NCBI GenBank assembly: GCA_020054095.1
Contig: JAGVMA010000058.1
Location: 1-33,891, forward strand
Length of the DNA: 33,891 nt
Direction: 5' to 3'
Origin: Bacteroidia bacterium
GTDB taxonomy: Bacteria > Bacteroidota > Bacteroidia > JADZBD01
The notes beneath the pieces are model-generated. The model was not told the DNA's origin and made no database searches. It saw only the letters and a list, made by a program, of their open reading frames with translations. A program made the translations under genes and the position numbers. Below are positions 1 through 6,656 of the stretch, one piece after another (the stretch's first letter is position 1; the number at the start of each line of letters is the position of its first letter).

Positions 1-2
1 AT

Positions 3-554
3 AAAAAAGCCCCAGATGCAAAATCAAAAGATGTTATCGCATTTAATCTTTTAAGCACTGTTTTTAACGAAATACTTTATCAAGAAATAAGAGCAAAAAA
101 AGGATACACCTATGGAATTGGGTTAAGCTATAGCACCGCAAACAACAATGGAATATACACCGTTGCAACAATGGTACGGGATGAAGTTACATACGATTGC
201 ATTCAAGAATTCGACAGATTATTAAACGAATTTTTCACCAAAGGAATCAGCCAGCAAGATTTAGACAAGGCAAAAACTCAACTGAGGGGGGGGGCATTGG
301 CAATAGAAACTCCTGCTGAATTTGTTAGCATCATAAATCCTCAAGTTTACTCAGAATACGAAAAACGCAAACAGTATTTTGTTGAATTAGAGAAAATAGA
401 TTTAGAAACGGTTAATAAAGTGGTAAAAAAATACTTTACCCCCGATTCATACAAGCTTATTATTGCCGGAGACGAAACAAAACTTACAGAACAACTGAAT
501 AAAATAAGTGGACTTGTGAAATTTAACCTTAAGGATATAGAAATAGATAATTAA
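3..554 (+). CDS. M16 family zinc peptidase (insulinase/processing-protease-like), C-terminal part
   Basis: The gene enters from the left edge, so only its last 183 residues are visible. The frame is open from base 3 and the first in-frame ATG (171) lies inside the domain, so it is not a start. The visible part contains LYQEIRAKKGYTYGIG, the hallmark of the catalytically inactive C-terminal M16 repeat that closes over substrate, followed by the usual KTQL...ETPAEF helix and a C-terminal VVKKYFTPDSYKLIIAGD strand. Bacteroidota M16 proteins are normally exported proteases. The zinc site (HxxEH) would be in the missing N-terminal half, or in a separate partner subunit. A run of nine G bases (286-294) lies in the frame and encodes Arg-Gly-Gly without breaking it. 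The family call is firm; whether this half carries activity cannot be seen. Confidence 0.9.
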   Translation, partial: KKAPDAKSKDVIAFNLLSTVFNEILYQEIRAKKGYTYGIGLSYSTANNNGIYTVATMVRDEVTYDCIQEFDRLLNEFFTKGISQQDLDKAKTQLRGGALAIETPAEFVSIINPQVYSEYEKRKQYFVELEKIDLETVNKVVKKYFTPDSYKLIIAGDETKLTEQLNKISGLVKFNLKDIEIDN

Positions 555-575
555 CAAAAAATATCTTTTGTAAAC

Positions 576-635
576 ATGGCAAATATTACTACATTCGCAG
601 TCCCAAAAGTAAAGGAGGTATATTTATTATGTTAA
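576..635 (+). other. possible 19-codon upstream ORF overlapping the rpsU start
   Basis: An ATG at 576 opens a 19-codon frame that runs through the rpsU Shine-Dalgarno sequence and ends with TAA at 633-635, just past the rpsU ATG in another frame. A TATCTTTTG box at 562-570 would put a transcript start close to 576, so the frame might be leaderless. It has no similarity I recognise and may be chance. Confidence 0.25.
611..619 (+). promoter_or_regulatory. perfect Shine-Dalgarno sequence of rpsU
   Basis: AAAGGAGGT is complementary to the 3' end of 16S rRNA over nine bases and ends about 10 nt before the rpsU ATG. Other genes in the window (for example xerC, hpf, murF, the porP-like gene) have nothing comparable. 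In Bacteroidota the anti-SD is known to be sequestered on the ribosome by bS21 with bS6 and bS18, and rpsU itself keeps a strong SD as an autoregulatory site. Confidence 0.9.
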
Positions 636-820
636 TAGTACAAGTAAAAGAAGGCGAACCAATAGAGAAAGCGCTAAAAAAATTCAAGAAGAAATTCGAG
701 AAAACAGGCGTTGTTCGAGAGTTGCGCAGACGTCAATCGTTCACCAAAAAATCTGTTGCTCGCAGAGAAGAGATTAAAGGGGCAATTTATCGTCAACATC
801 TCAATATCCAGCAAGATTAG
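629..820 (+). CDS. rpsU: 30S ribosomal protein bS21
   Basis: A 63-residue protein with the full bS21 pattern: MLIVQVKEGEPIEKALKKFK at the N-terminus, then a basic stretch containing RELRRRQSFTKKS and KSVARREEIKGAIYR. bS21 binds the 30S platform close to the 3' end of 16S rRNA. In Bacteroidota it helps hide the anti-Shine-Dalgarno sequence, so it controls the initiation mode of the whole ribosome population. The start is fixed by the SD at 611-619. It is followed by a strong intrinsic terminator and by xerC and hpf on the same strand, the usual Bacteroidota order. The likely regulation is a feedback loop: ribosomes lacking bS21 can use the SD and make more bS21. Confidence 0.97.
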   Translation: MLIVQVKEGEPIEKALKKFKKKFEKTGVVRELRRRQSFTKKSVARREEIKGAIYRQHLNIQQD

Positions 821-840
821 TTTATATTACATAGTATCTG

Positions 841-869
841 AAAAACCCGAACCTAAAGTTCGGGTTTTT
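841..869 (+). terminator. intrinsic terminator after rpsU
   Basis: Arms 841-852 (AAAAACCCGAAC) and 858-869 (GTTCGGGTTTTT) pair over 12 bp around a 5-nt loop, with T-rich sequence on the 3' side. It separates rpsU from xerC, so rpsU is probably made largely as a short monocistronic mRNA. Confidence 0.9.
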
Positions 870-937
870 GCATTTTTTAACATTTTTAAATAAAACTTTT
901 TTGATATATATTCGTTTAACTAATTAATTGAGTTAAC

Positions 938-1822
938 ATGAATGAATGGACTGAAAGATTTGTAGGGTATCTGAAAAACGAAAAACGCTTTTCTGCTAAC
1001 ACAGTTAGTGCCTATCAAGCTGATTTAATTCAATTTCGCGATTACATAAGTATTCAATATCAAATTGAGTCAATTTCAGAGCTCAACCATTACCTTATAA
1101 GGTCTTGGATAGTTTCGCTTATGGATAGCGGAACAAGTGCACGCACGGCAAACAGAAAAATCACCACTTTAAAAACATTTTACCGCTTTCTACTACGCGA
1201 AAAAGTGGTGGATAAAAATCCGATGCTTAAAATACAATCTCCTAAAGTAGAAAAGCGCTTGCCCGTTTTTTTAGAGGCAAGCAGCATGAATGAATTACTT
1301 GAGGAAATAAAATTTGATACAGATTTTGCCGGCACACGCGATAAATTAATATTAGAGCTGTTTTACGGAACCGGCATGCGCTTAAGCGAGCTTATTGGCA
1401 TTAAGTTATCTGATATTGATTTCAGTAAACAAACAATTAAAGTGCTTGGTAAAAGAAATAAGGAACGCATCATTCCAATACACCACACTTTAACCAATTC
1501 GATAAAAAAATACCAAAGTGCATTAAGCCAAATTGAGCAAAAAGCCAATTTTCTTTTTGTGAATGAAGCCGGAGAGCAATTAGGACGGCACTTGGTTTAT
1601 GGTACTGTAAAAAAATATTTGAGCTTGGTTACCACGTTAAATAAAAAAAGTCCGCATGTGCTAAGACACACTTTTGCTACCCACATGCTTAACAATGGTG
1701 CCGATTTAAATGCGATAAAAGAAATATTAGGCCACGCCAATTTAGCGGCCACTCAAGTTTACACCCATAATTCAATAGAAAAATTAAAAAATGTGCATAG
1801 CAAAGCACACCCAAAAGCATAA
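938..1822 (+). CDS. xerC: site-specific tyrosine recombinase XerC
   Basis: A 294-residue tyrosine recombinase of normal XerC/D length. The N-terminal SAM-like core-binding domain is about residues 1-90 (NEKRFSANTVSAYQADLIQF). The catalytic domain has every expected residue: Arg148 in GTGMRLSEL, Lys172 in LGKRNKERIIPI, His240 and Arg243 in HVLRHTFATHML, His266 in EILGHANL, and nucleophile Tyr275 in TQVYTHNS. XerC with XerD resolves chromosome dimers at dif beside the FtsK translocase. It lies between rpsU and hpf, a conserved Bacteroidota order, so it is housekeeping and not the integrase of a mobile element. No SD precedes the ATG. A promoter could not be placed confidently. Confidence 0.95.
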   Translation: MNEWTERFVGYLKNEKRFSANTVSAYQADLIQFRDYISIQYQIESISELNHYLIRSWIVSLMDSGTSARTANRKITTLKTFYRFLLREKVVDKNPMLKIQSPKVEKRLPVFLEASSMNELLEEIKFDTDFAGTRDKLILELFYGTGMRLSELIGIKLSDIDFSKQTIKVLGKRNKERIIPIHHTLTNSIKKYQSALSQIEQKANFLFVNEAGEQLGRHLVYGTVKKYLSLVTTLNKKSPHVLRHTFATHMLNNGADLNAIKEILGHANLAATQVYTHNSIEKLKNVHSKAHPKA

Positions 1823-1857
1823 TTCAAATAATTATTAACCTAAAAAAAACAAGAGCC

Positions 1858-2157
1858 ATGACTGTAAAAATTCAATCAGTGCACTTTGATGCCGACAAAA
1901 AGTTGCTTTCACACGTAGAGGAAAAAGTAAATAAACTCAATACATTTTTCGATGCCATTATTGGCAGCGATGTAACCTTGAAAATTGACAAATCGAGCAG
2001 TACAGATAATAAAGTTGCTGAAATTCGGGTACAAATTCCGGGTAACGATTTATTTGCAAAGCGCCAATGCCGCACTTTTGAAGAAGCTACCGATACAGCT
2101 GTACAAGCACTAAAGCAACAAATAAAAAAGCACAAAGAGAAAATAAAAGGACTTTAA
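1858..2157 (+). CDS. hpf: ribosome hibernation-promoting factor (short HPF/RaiA type)
   Basis: A 99-residue protein covering a single S30AE domain: MTVKIQSVHFDADKKLLSHV, then KVNKLNTFFDAIIGSDVTL and a central IRVQIPGNDLFAK strand, ending in a basic helix (QQIKKHKEKIKGL). HPF binds the 30S decoding and tRNA sites in starved cells and promotes inactive ribosome dimers. The length matches the short form without the C-terminal dimerisation domain found in long HPF. It starts 35 nt after xerC and is probably co-transcribed with it. A long perfect hairpin follows. In many Bacteroidota, tRNA genes and tuf come next; here they do not. Confidence 0.94.
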   Translation: MTVKIQSVHFDADKKLLSHVEEKVNKLNTFFDAIIGSDVTLKIDKSSSTDNKVAEIRVQIPGNDLFAKRQCRTFEEATDTAVQALKQQIKKHKEKIKGL

Positions 2158-2159
2158 TC

Positions 2160-2202
2160 CTTTCCTTTGTACGGGCGCATTTAGCTCCCGTACAAAGGAA
2201 AG
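2160..2202. terminator. 16-bp perfect hairpin between convergent genes
   Basis: Arms 2160-2175 (CTTTCCTTTGTACGGG) and 2187-2202 pair perfectly around an 11-nt loop. It sits 2 bp after the hpf stop and 1 bp before the stop of the convergent SiaC-like gene. It lacks a clear T run on either side but is well placed to act as a bidirectional terminator or as 3'-end protection for both mRNAs. Confidence 0.75.
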
Positions 2203-2203
2203 A

Positions 2204-2581
2204 CTAATTATCACCGGTAGAGTAGTTAAATTTCAAACCTGTAATTTCTTCAAATATAAATCCCGACTCCTCTAAGTCGCTGTCATCATTATCCACTACC
2301 CAATTTACTGTGATGTGGGGCTTAATTTCTGGCTTGTTTGATACTTTTAAAAACAGATAGAGTAAATATTTTGAACTGCTTGTGTTAAAGTAATTAAGAT
2401 AAACTTCTATCAGTAATGCTTTATTTTTTTTTAAATATTCGTCTAAAGCAGCGAAAACGGGGTCAAAAATTTCCTTAGGATCTTCGGCTGTGCAGATGCC
2501 TTTTAGCTTTAGCTTTTTGGCATTAATATCAAATATAACTTCAGGTGAATTATCTGTTGCCGCTATTCTCAAATCGTTCAT
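2204..2581 (-). CDS. SiaC family regulatory phosphoprotein (DUF1987)
   Basis: A 125-residue single-domain protein. Three family features are visible: an N-terminal LRIAATDNSPEVIFD strand, KGICTAEDPKEIFDPVFAALDEYL (the G-x-s-x-P-e-D-p-x-x-F-y pattern), and the central LNYFNTSSSKYLL motif with Thr67-Ser70, followed by VNWVVDNDDSDLEESG. In Pseudomonas SiaC the Thr in this motif is phosphorylated by SiaB and dephosphorylated by the PP2C phosphatase SiaA, and unphosphorylated SiaC activates a diguanylate cyclase. No SiaB kinase or intact phosphatase is encoded here, so the partners are elsewhere or different. The family assignment is from pattern recall and fairly sure; the downstream target is unknown. 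Confidence 0.8.
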   Translation of the reverse strand: MNDLRIAATDNSPEVIFDINAKKLKLKGICTAEDPKEIFDPVFAALDEYLKKNKALLIEVYLNYFNTSSSKYLLYLFLKVSNKPEIKPHITVNWVVDNDDSDLEESGFIFEEITGLKFNYSTGDN

Positions 2582-2644
2582 ATAGGCAACAAATATTCAA
2601 AAAAAACTAATAGGTAAAAATGTAAAACAAAAAAAATCGACCAA

Positions 2645-3082
2645 TTAGTCCATATCTTCTGCACGTATCATACTATCGTCCCAAACGAGCATGTGCACAA
2701 AACCCACACATAAGCCCCCAATACCCTCTTCTATCGCATGCCAAGTAACATCAATCATAAGCTCGCCAGCATTTATTTCGCGCGTAAACGATACCCCGAA
2801 TACTAATGTAACGATGTAAAAAAGCACACCACAAAGTGAGCCCACAACCAATCCTTTCAATAATAAATTGCGAGAAACTTTGTTGAAAATTTTTAAAGAG
2901 AACGCCTTTGCAACTACCGCTCCCACCAATAAATAAACAATGGCTGCAAATGCCAAGAATAATGGTAATGGATAACTAATAAAACGCAAGTCATTAAGCA
3001 TTATGCCATGCCAAAAATAGGAAAGCAAAAACATAATGATTGATGCAATTATCCAAGAAATAAAAAACTTTTTATTACTCAT
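2645..3082 (-). CDS. small integral membrane protein, function unknown
   Basis: A 145-residue protein with four likely transmembrane helices: about residues 7-27 (ISWIIASIIMFLLSYFWHG), 36-60, 74-97 and 118-136. The first helix ends in WHG and the third segment is glycine-rich (GLVVGSLCGVLFYIVTLVFG). A loop carries WHAIEEGIGGLCVGFVHM. I do not recognise a family of known function. It starts 26 bp upstream of a TAAATTTG box (3116-3109) and is divergent from the lipoprotein gene at 3168, sharing an intergenic region with a dyad. It is followed by the SiaC-like gene on the same strand after 63 nt, so the two may be co-transcribed. Confidence 0.7.
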   Translation of the reverse strand: MSNKKFFISWIIASIIMFLLSYFWHGIMLNDLRFISYPLPLFLAFAAIVYLLVGAVVAKAFSLKIFNKVSRNLLLKGLVVGSLCGVLFYIVTLVFGVSFTREINAGELMIDVTWHAIEEGIGGLCVGFVHMLVWDDSMIRAEDMD

Positions 3083-3108
3083 AAACCCGAGCTACATTAA
3101 TGCTGTGG

Positions 3109-3116
3109 CAAATTTA
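3109..3116 (-). promoter_or_regulatory. -7 box of the membrane-protein gene
   Basis: Read on the minus strand the bases are TAAATTTG, an exact match to the Bacteroidota -7 consensus TAnnTTTG. The ATG lies 26 nt downstream at 3082, which fits a short untranslated leader. I could not see a good -33 TTG at the right distance. Confidence 0.5.
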
Positions 3117-3139
3117 CAAAATGATTTTATCATTGTAAA
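3113..3139. promoter_or_regulatory. dyad in the divergent promoter region (possible operator)
   Basis: TTTACAAAATGAT (3113-3125) and ATCATTGTAAA (3129-3139) form an imperfect palindrome around TTT. It covers the minus-strand -7 box and the plus-strand -33 TTG, where a repressor would block both promoters. This is a placement argument only; no cognate regulator is encoded nearby. Confidence 0.4.
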
Positions 3140-3162
3140 TAAATGTATTTTAGGTACATTTA
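3133..3162 (+). promoter_or_regulatory. promoter of the lipoprotein/DUF5723 operon
   Basis: TTG at 3133-3135, a 19-nt spacer and TACATTTA at 3155-3162 match the Bacteroidota pattern TTG-N(17-23)-TAnnTTTG with one mismatch. The predicted transcript start falls at about 3168, which is the GTG start codon itself, so the mRNA may be leaderless. Confidence 0.45.
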
Positions 3163-3167
3163 CGTAC

Positions 3168-4751
3168 GTGAAAAAGAAAAGTACATTTTTAATTATTGTT
3201 TTATTTGCGCTTGTGTACGCTTGCCGAAAAGAATTTGGCGGGCCAAGGTGGGATACCAATATACTTGCCCCCATTTTACACACAAATTTTGGTATCAATA
3301 ACCTCATTGCCGATTCGTTGTTAGATATAAATAACGACCAATCTGTTACACTTGTATTCGATAACACGGTTTTTAATCTAACTGCCGATACAATTGTAAA
3401 AATTCCGGATACTACGCTAAGTTATGTTTACACTACGCCTATTACGCTCAACTATAATCCGGGCGATTATGTTATAAACTCGGTTTCGCAAAGTACATTT
3501 AATTTTAACGGACCTGAATTAAGAAGAGCTACCATTCGATCGGGCTACATAAATGTTTTTATCAAAAACGAAATAAGAGAAAAAGTAATTGTTATCTATC
3601 AGTTACCCGATGCAGAGAAAAACAGCGTTCCGTTTTCCAAAACTTTTATAGTACCCGCAAAAGTTGGAAACACGCCCGGCACTTTTACTGATACTTTTAA
3701 CTTAAACGGATACGAAATTGATATGCGCGGACAGATGGGAAGTAGTTTCAATACGCTTCGCACAAATTACTCTGCACAAATTGATCCTGCCTCTACCCAA
3801 TCAAATATACAAGTTCTGCCTGGCGATTCGGTTGCACTTTACAATAGTTTTATTGATGTGATTCCGCAATATGCACAAGGATACTTCGGCACAGGCACTT
3901 ATTCATATAGCGATACATCTGCATTTGATGTGTTTGCAAATATTGTTGGTGGCTCGCTCCTACTCGATTCTGTTCGCATGAATTTGCAAATTGACAATAG
4001 CGTGGGCGCTGATGCAAAAGTTAAAATAAATGGGCTCACATCCATTAATACTTACAATAACTCTTCCGTTTCGCTCACCAATCCTGTAATTGGCAGCAGT
4101 ATAAATATTACTCGCGCATTTGATGCTAACGGAACTGTGGTGCCCACTATCTATTCTTTCTTTTTAGATAATGGAAATTCAAATATTAAAAACTTAGTAG
4201 AAAATTTACCTAACAAAATTGGATACAGCATAGATGCAGAAATTAATCCGCTTGGAAATGTTTCGGGTGGGCACGATTTTATTTATTACGGTGGCGGGAT
4301 AAAAGTAAATTTGAATGCCGAAGTGCCACTGTACCTTGCAGCAGGTAATTTAACATTTGCTGATACAATTGCTTACGATATTTCTGTGGACGACCAAGAT
4401 GTGGACAATGCCACACTCACCGTTTATGCCGAAAACGGGTTTCCGTTTGAGGCACGCATACGCTTGTTTATTTTAAATGACAATAACTTAATAGTGGATT
4501 CACTAATGCCTTTAATTAACACTATTGATAACGCTCCGGTGAATAGCAGCTATATTGTTACTCAACCCAAATTAACCAAACTCGTAATTCCAATCAATGC
4601 ACAAAAAATGCAAAACCTTTACAATTACAAAAAAATATACATCCGCATAAGCTTCAATACGGTTGACTATCCGCAACTGATAAAAATATACGAGTATTAT
4701 AAAATTGATGTGAAACTTGTTGGCGATTTTTTTTACAACGTAAATCATTAG
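3168..4751 (+). CDS. large exported lipoprotein, family unknown
   Basis: I chose the GTG at 3168. The first 12 or so residues then form a lipoprotein signal (KKKSTFLIIVLFALVYAC, lipidated Cys at 19) and the mature protein begins CRKEFGGPRWDTN. The more upstream ATG (3036) would overlap the divergent gene and bury the signal. The 527-residue protein is rich in Asn, Asp and beta-branched residues and looks like an all-beta surface or periplasmic protein. I recognise no enzymatic motif. The next gene begins 3 nt after its stop and encodes an outer-membrane barrel, so the two probably form an outer-membrane complex. It has no obvious SusE/SusF or sorting-domain signature. It is real by length and signal; function unknown. 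Confidence 0.8.
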   Translation: MKKKSTFLIIVLFALVYACRKEFGGPRWDTNILAPILHTNFGINNLIADSLLDINNDQSVTLVFDNTVFNLTADTIVKIPDTTLSYVYTTPITLNYNPGDYVINSVSQSTFNFNGPELRRATIRSGYINVFIKNEIREKVIVIYQLPDAEKNSVPFSKTFIVPAKVGNTPGTFTDTFNLNGYEIDMRGQMGSSFNTLRTNYSAQIDPASTQSNIQVLPGDSVALYNSFIDVIPQYAQGYFGTGTYSYSDTSAFDVFANIVGGSLLLDSVRMNLQIDNSVGADAKVKINGLTSINTYNNSSVSLTNPVIGSSINITRAFDANGTVVPTIYSFFLDNGNSNIKNLVENLPNKIGYSIDAEINPLGNVSGGHDFIYYGGGIKVNLNAEVPLYLAAGNLTFADTIAYDISVDDQDVDNATLTVYAENGFPFEARIRLFILNDNNLIVDSLMPLINTIDNAPVNSSYIVTQPKLTKLVIPINAQKMQNLYNYKKIYIRISFNTVDYPQLIKIYEYYKIDVKLVGDFFYNVNH

Positions 4752-4754
4752 CGT

Positions 4755-6005
4755 GTGATAAGATATTTTTTATACGTTTTTCTATTATTTTTTTCAGTTA
4801 ACGCCTGCTTGGCACAGGCAGATAGTACAGGCAGTGTAAAACCCTATTGGGAAATTGAACTTAATGCCGATTATTTTGTTAACTCCAATGCTATCACTAC
4901 TCAATTTGTAAACACGGTTTACAAAAGCGGATTTATAGATGAAGTTTTAAAAAACAATGTTTCAGGTAAACTAAAATACAGCAACCGCATAGGTGCTGAT
5001 GTAAACACCGGATTTGCATTAACCCGAAAACCCGATTCGCTGTTTGGTCGCACAGATATTACATGGAGTATTGGCTTACGTAATCGCATACATGCTGATG
5101 CCGTTTTTTCGCGCGATTTTTTTAAAGTACTCATGTATGGCAACAAGCAATACGAAAATAATTTTGCCGATTTGGGAAACACTGCAGTTAATTTTTTAAG
5201 CTATCAGCAGTTACGCGCTTCACTGGAGTTTGAGGGCGACACCTCTGGCGGTGCTTTCGGGTTTGCGTTTTCGTTTTTAAAAGGGCAAAGCAATACCATG
5301 ATTGACATTGACCGCGCTAAAATGTTTACAGCACTTGGCGGAACATATATTGATTTAGACATTGCCGCCACCATGCGAACCACCGATACCACAAAAACAG
5401 GACTTAGCGCATTTAACGGCTTAGGATTTTCTACCGATTTGTATTACGAAATACCTTACGTTACTTGGTATGGCGATGGTATATTACGGGTAGATGTAAG
5501 GGATTTAGGTTTAATTTTTTGGAACAATAAATCGCGCTATTATCAAATTGACTCTAATTACAATTACACGGGAATAGAAGTGCAAAATCTACTTGGTAAC
5601 GATGGCGGAATTATTCCCACATTTAATCAGGATAGTATTTTACAGGCAAATATGAAACAACGCAACGAAGGTTATAATACTATTTTACCCGGCATCATTA
5701 GCATAACTGCTCAAACCTATTATGGCAAAAAATGGATTGTTGAAAAAGGAATAAACTATCGCTATAAAGCTAATTGCAAACCCTATTATTATGTAGGTCT
5801 AACATATATGCCTACCGAAAAACTACTATTTGCAGCCACCACAGCTTATGGCGGTTACGGAAATTTTAATGCCGGTGCCGAAATTGAAATTACATTTCCT
5901 GCACAAATTAAATTGCACATTGATAGCTATTATATTAACGGATACATTTTTTCCGAAAAACAGTCGGCACAAGGAATTAGTATTGCTTTGAGTAAAAGAT
6001 TTTAA
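4755..6005 (+). CDS. DUF5723-like outer-membrane beta-barrel protein
   Basis: A 416-residue protein with a signal peptide (IRYFLYVFLLFFSVNACLA, cleavage near residue 20) starting at GTG 4755; no upstream ATG is available. It has alternating aromatic/polar strands, a central DVRDLGLIFWNNKSR strand, GIEVQNLL, a late ILPGIISITAQTYY segment, and a C-terminus ending in KRF (terminal Phe, typical of outer-membrane barrels). The pattern of the middle and end resembles DUF5723 proteins of Bacteroidota, which are uncharacterised. The gene follows the lipoprotein gene by 3 nt and precedes another barrel gene by 1 nt, so all three form one operon. The barrel call is sure; the DUF assignment is from memory. 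Confidence 0.75.
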   Translation: MIRYFLYVFLLFFSVNACLAQADSTGSVKPYWEIELNADYFVNSNAITTQFVNTVYKSGFIDEVLKNNVSGKLKYSNRIGADVNTGFALTRKPDSLFGRTDITWSIGLRNRIHADAVFSRDFFKVLMYGNKQYENNFADLGNTAVNFLSYQQLRASLEFEGDTSGGAFGFAFSFLKGQSNTMIDIDRAKMFTALGGTYIDLDIAATMRTTDTTKTGLSAFNGLGFSTDLYYEIPYVTWYGDGILRVDVRDLGLIFWNNKSRYYQIDSNYNYTGIEVQNLLGNDGGIIPTFNQDSILQANMKQRNEGYNTILPGIISITAQTYYGKKWIVEKGINYRYKANCKPYYYVGLTYMPTEKLLFAATTAYGGYGNFNAGAEIEITFPAQIKLHIDSYYINGYIFSEKQSAQGISIALSKRF

Positions 6006-6006
6006 A

Positions 6007-6656
6007 ATGTCAAAAATGAAAAACAATTTCGTTATTTTAGTCATTGTATTTTTCACAAATTCTCACTATTCATTTGCAATAAAACAAGATAGTACAAAGA
6101 TAAATTGTATCTCAATCGGATTCAATTCTTGGCCACTCACAATTAGAAAATTTGAAGCTCGCATTGAAAACATGTATTATTTTTTTAGACGTGAACAACA
6201 TTTATTCAACATAAACTATTACTTCAATTGTAAATCAAAATTTTTATTTAAAACTTCTATAAGCGAAAACTACAATGTGTCAGGAAGCGAATTTGGAAAA
6301 ACGCTAAAAATTGGGTCTCTACTCCCTGAAATAGGCGTACAAAAGGGAAACGAAAAAATATTAGAACAGGCATTGAAACAAGTATTGTAAGTAACTTCTA
6401 CGGACATAAATTCATGTCAAATAGCGGCTATAGAAAAGAGAGATACTTGGGCGTAGGTGTCAGGCAACTGCTAACTGCAGCATTTCACTACAAAAGAATA
6501 TTTATTTCAACAGAAGCTGGTTTTATGTTGGCATATGGTAAACAGAACTTTGAATATAACTACCCACAAACATATTATTTAAATATTGCAGAACATTCAT
6601 TTAGTGGAAGATGGAGTGTATTAGGCTTAAAGTTGGGTTGGATGATACGCAGCTAA
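6007..6656 (+). pseudogene. outer-membrane beta-barrel gene broken by a one-base frameshift
   Basis: Two reading frames (6007-6390 and 6414-6656) are halves of one gene. The first has a signal peptide (KNNFVILVIVFFTNSHYSFA) and barrel-like strands, but after GNEK it runs into ILEQALKQVL and stops. In the next frame the same bases read RTGIETSIVSNFYGHKF and continue smoothly into SNSGYRKERYLGVGVRQLL and a barrel-like C-terminus. Adding one A to the A6 run at 6353-6358 restores GNEKNIRTGIETS and a 216-residue protein. The gene starts 1 nt after the DUF5723 gene and its TAA overlaps the cdd stop on the other strand (6653-6656). The cause may be a real mutation, a slippage-prone tract or a sequencing error; the sequence alone cannot say which. 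Confidence 0.75.

Noticed and set aside
711-893. 60-codon frame overlapping rpsU and its terminator
   Set aside because: It crosses the terminator hairpin and lies out of frame with bS21; no sign of protein-like pattern.
938-1822. Tyrosine recombinase as the integrase of a mobile element
   Set aside because: Its length, motifs and rpsU/hpf neighbours are those of housekeeping XerC, and no attachment site or cargo genes flank it.
3036-3167. Upstream ATG start for the lipoprotein gene
   Set aside because: It would overlap the divergent membrane-protein gene, cover both promoters and place the lipoprotein signal at residue 45.
6353-6358. Programmed frameshift at the A6 run
   Set aside because: The run is short, there is no stimulatory hairpin that I can see, and the family is not known for recoding; a plain indel is simpler.
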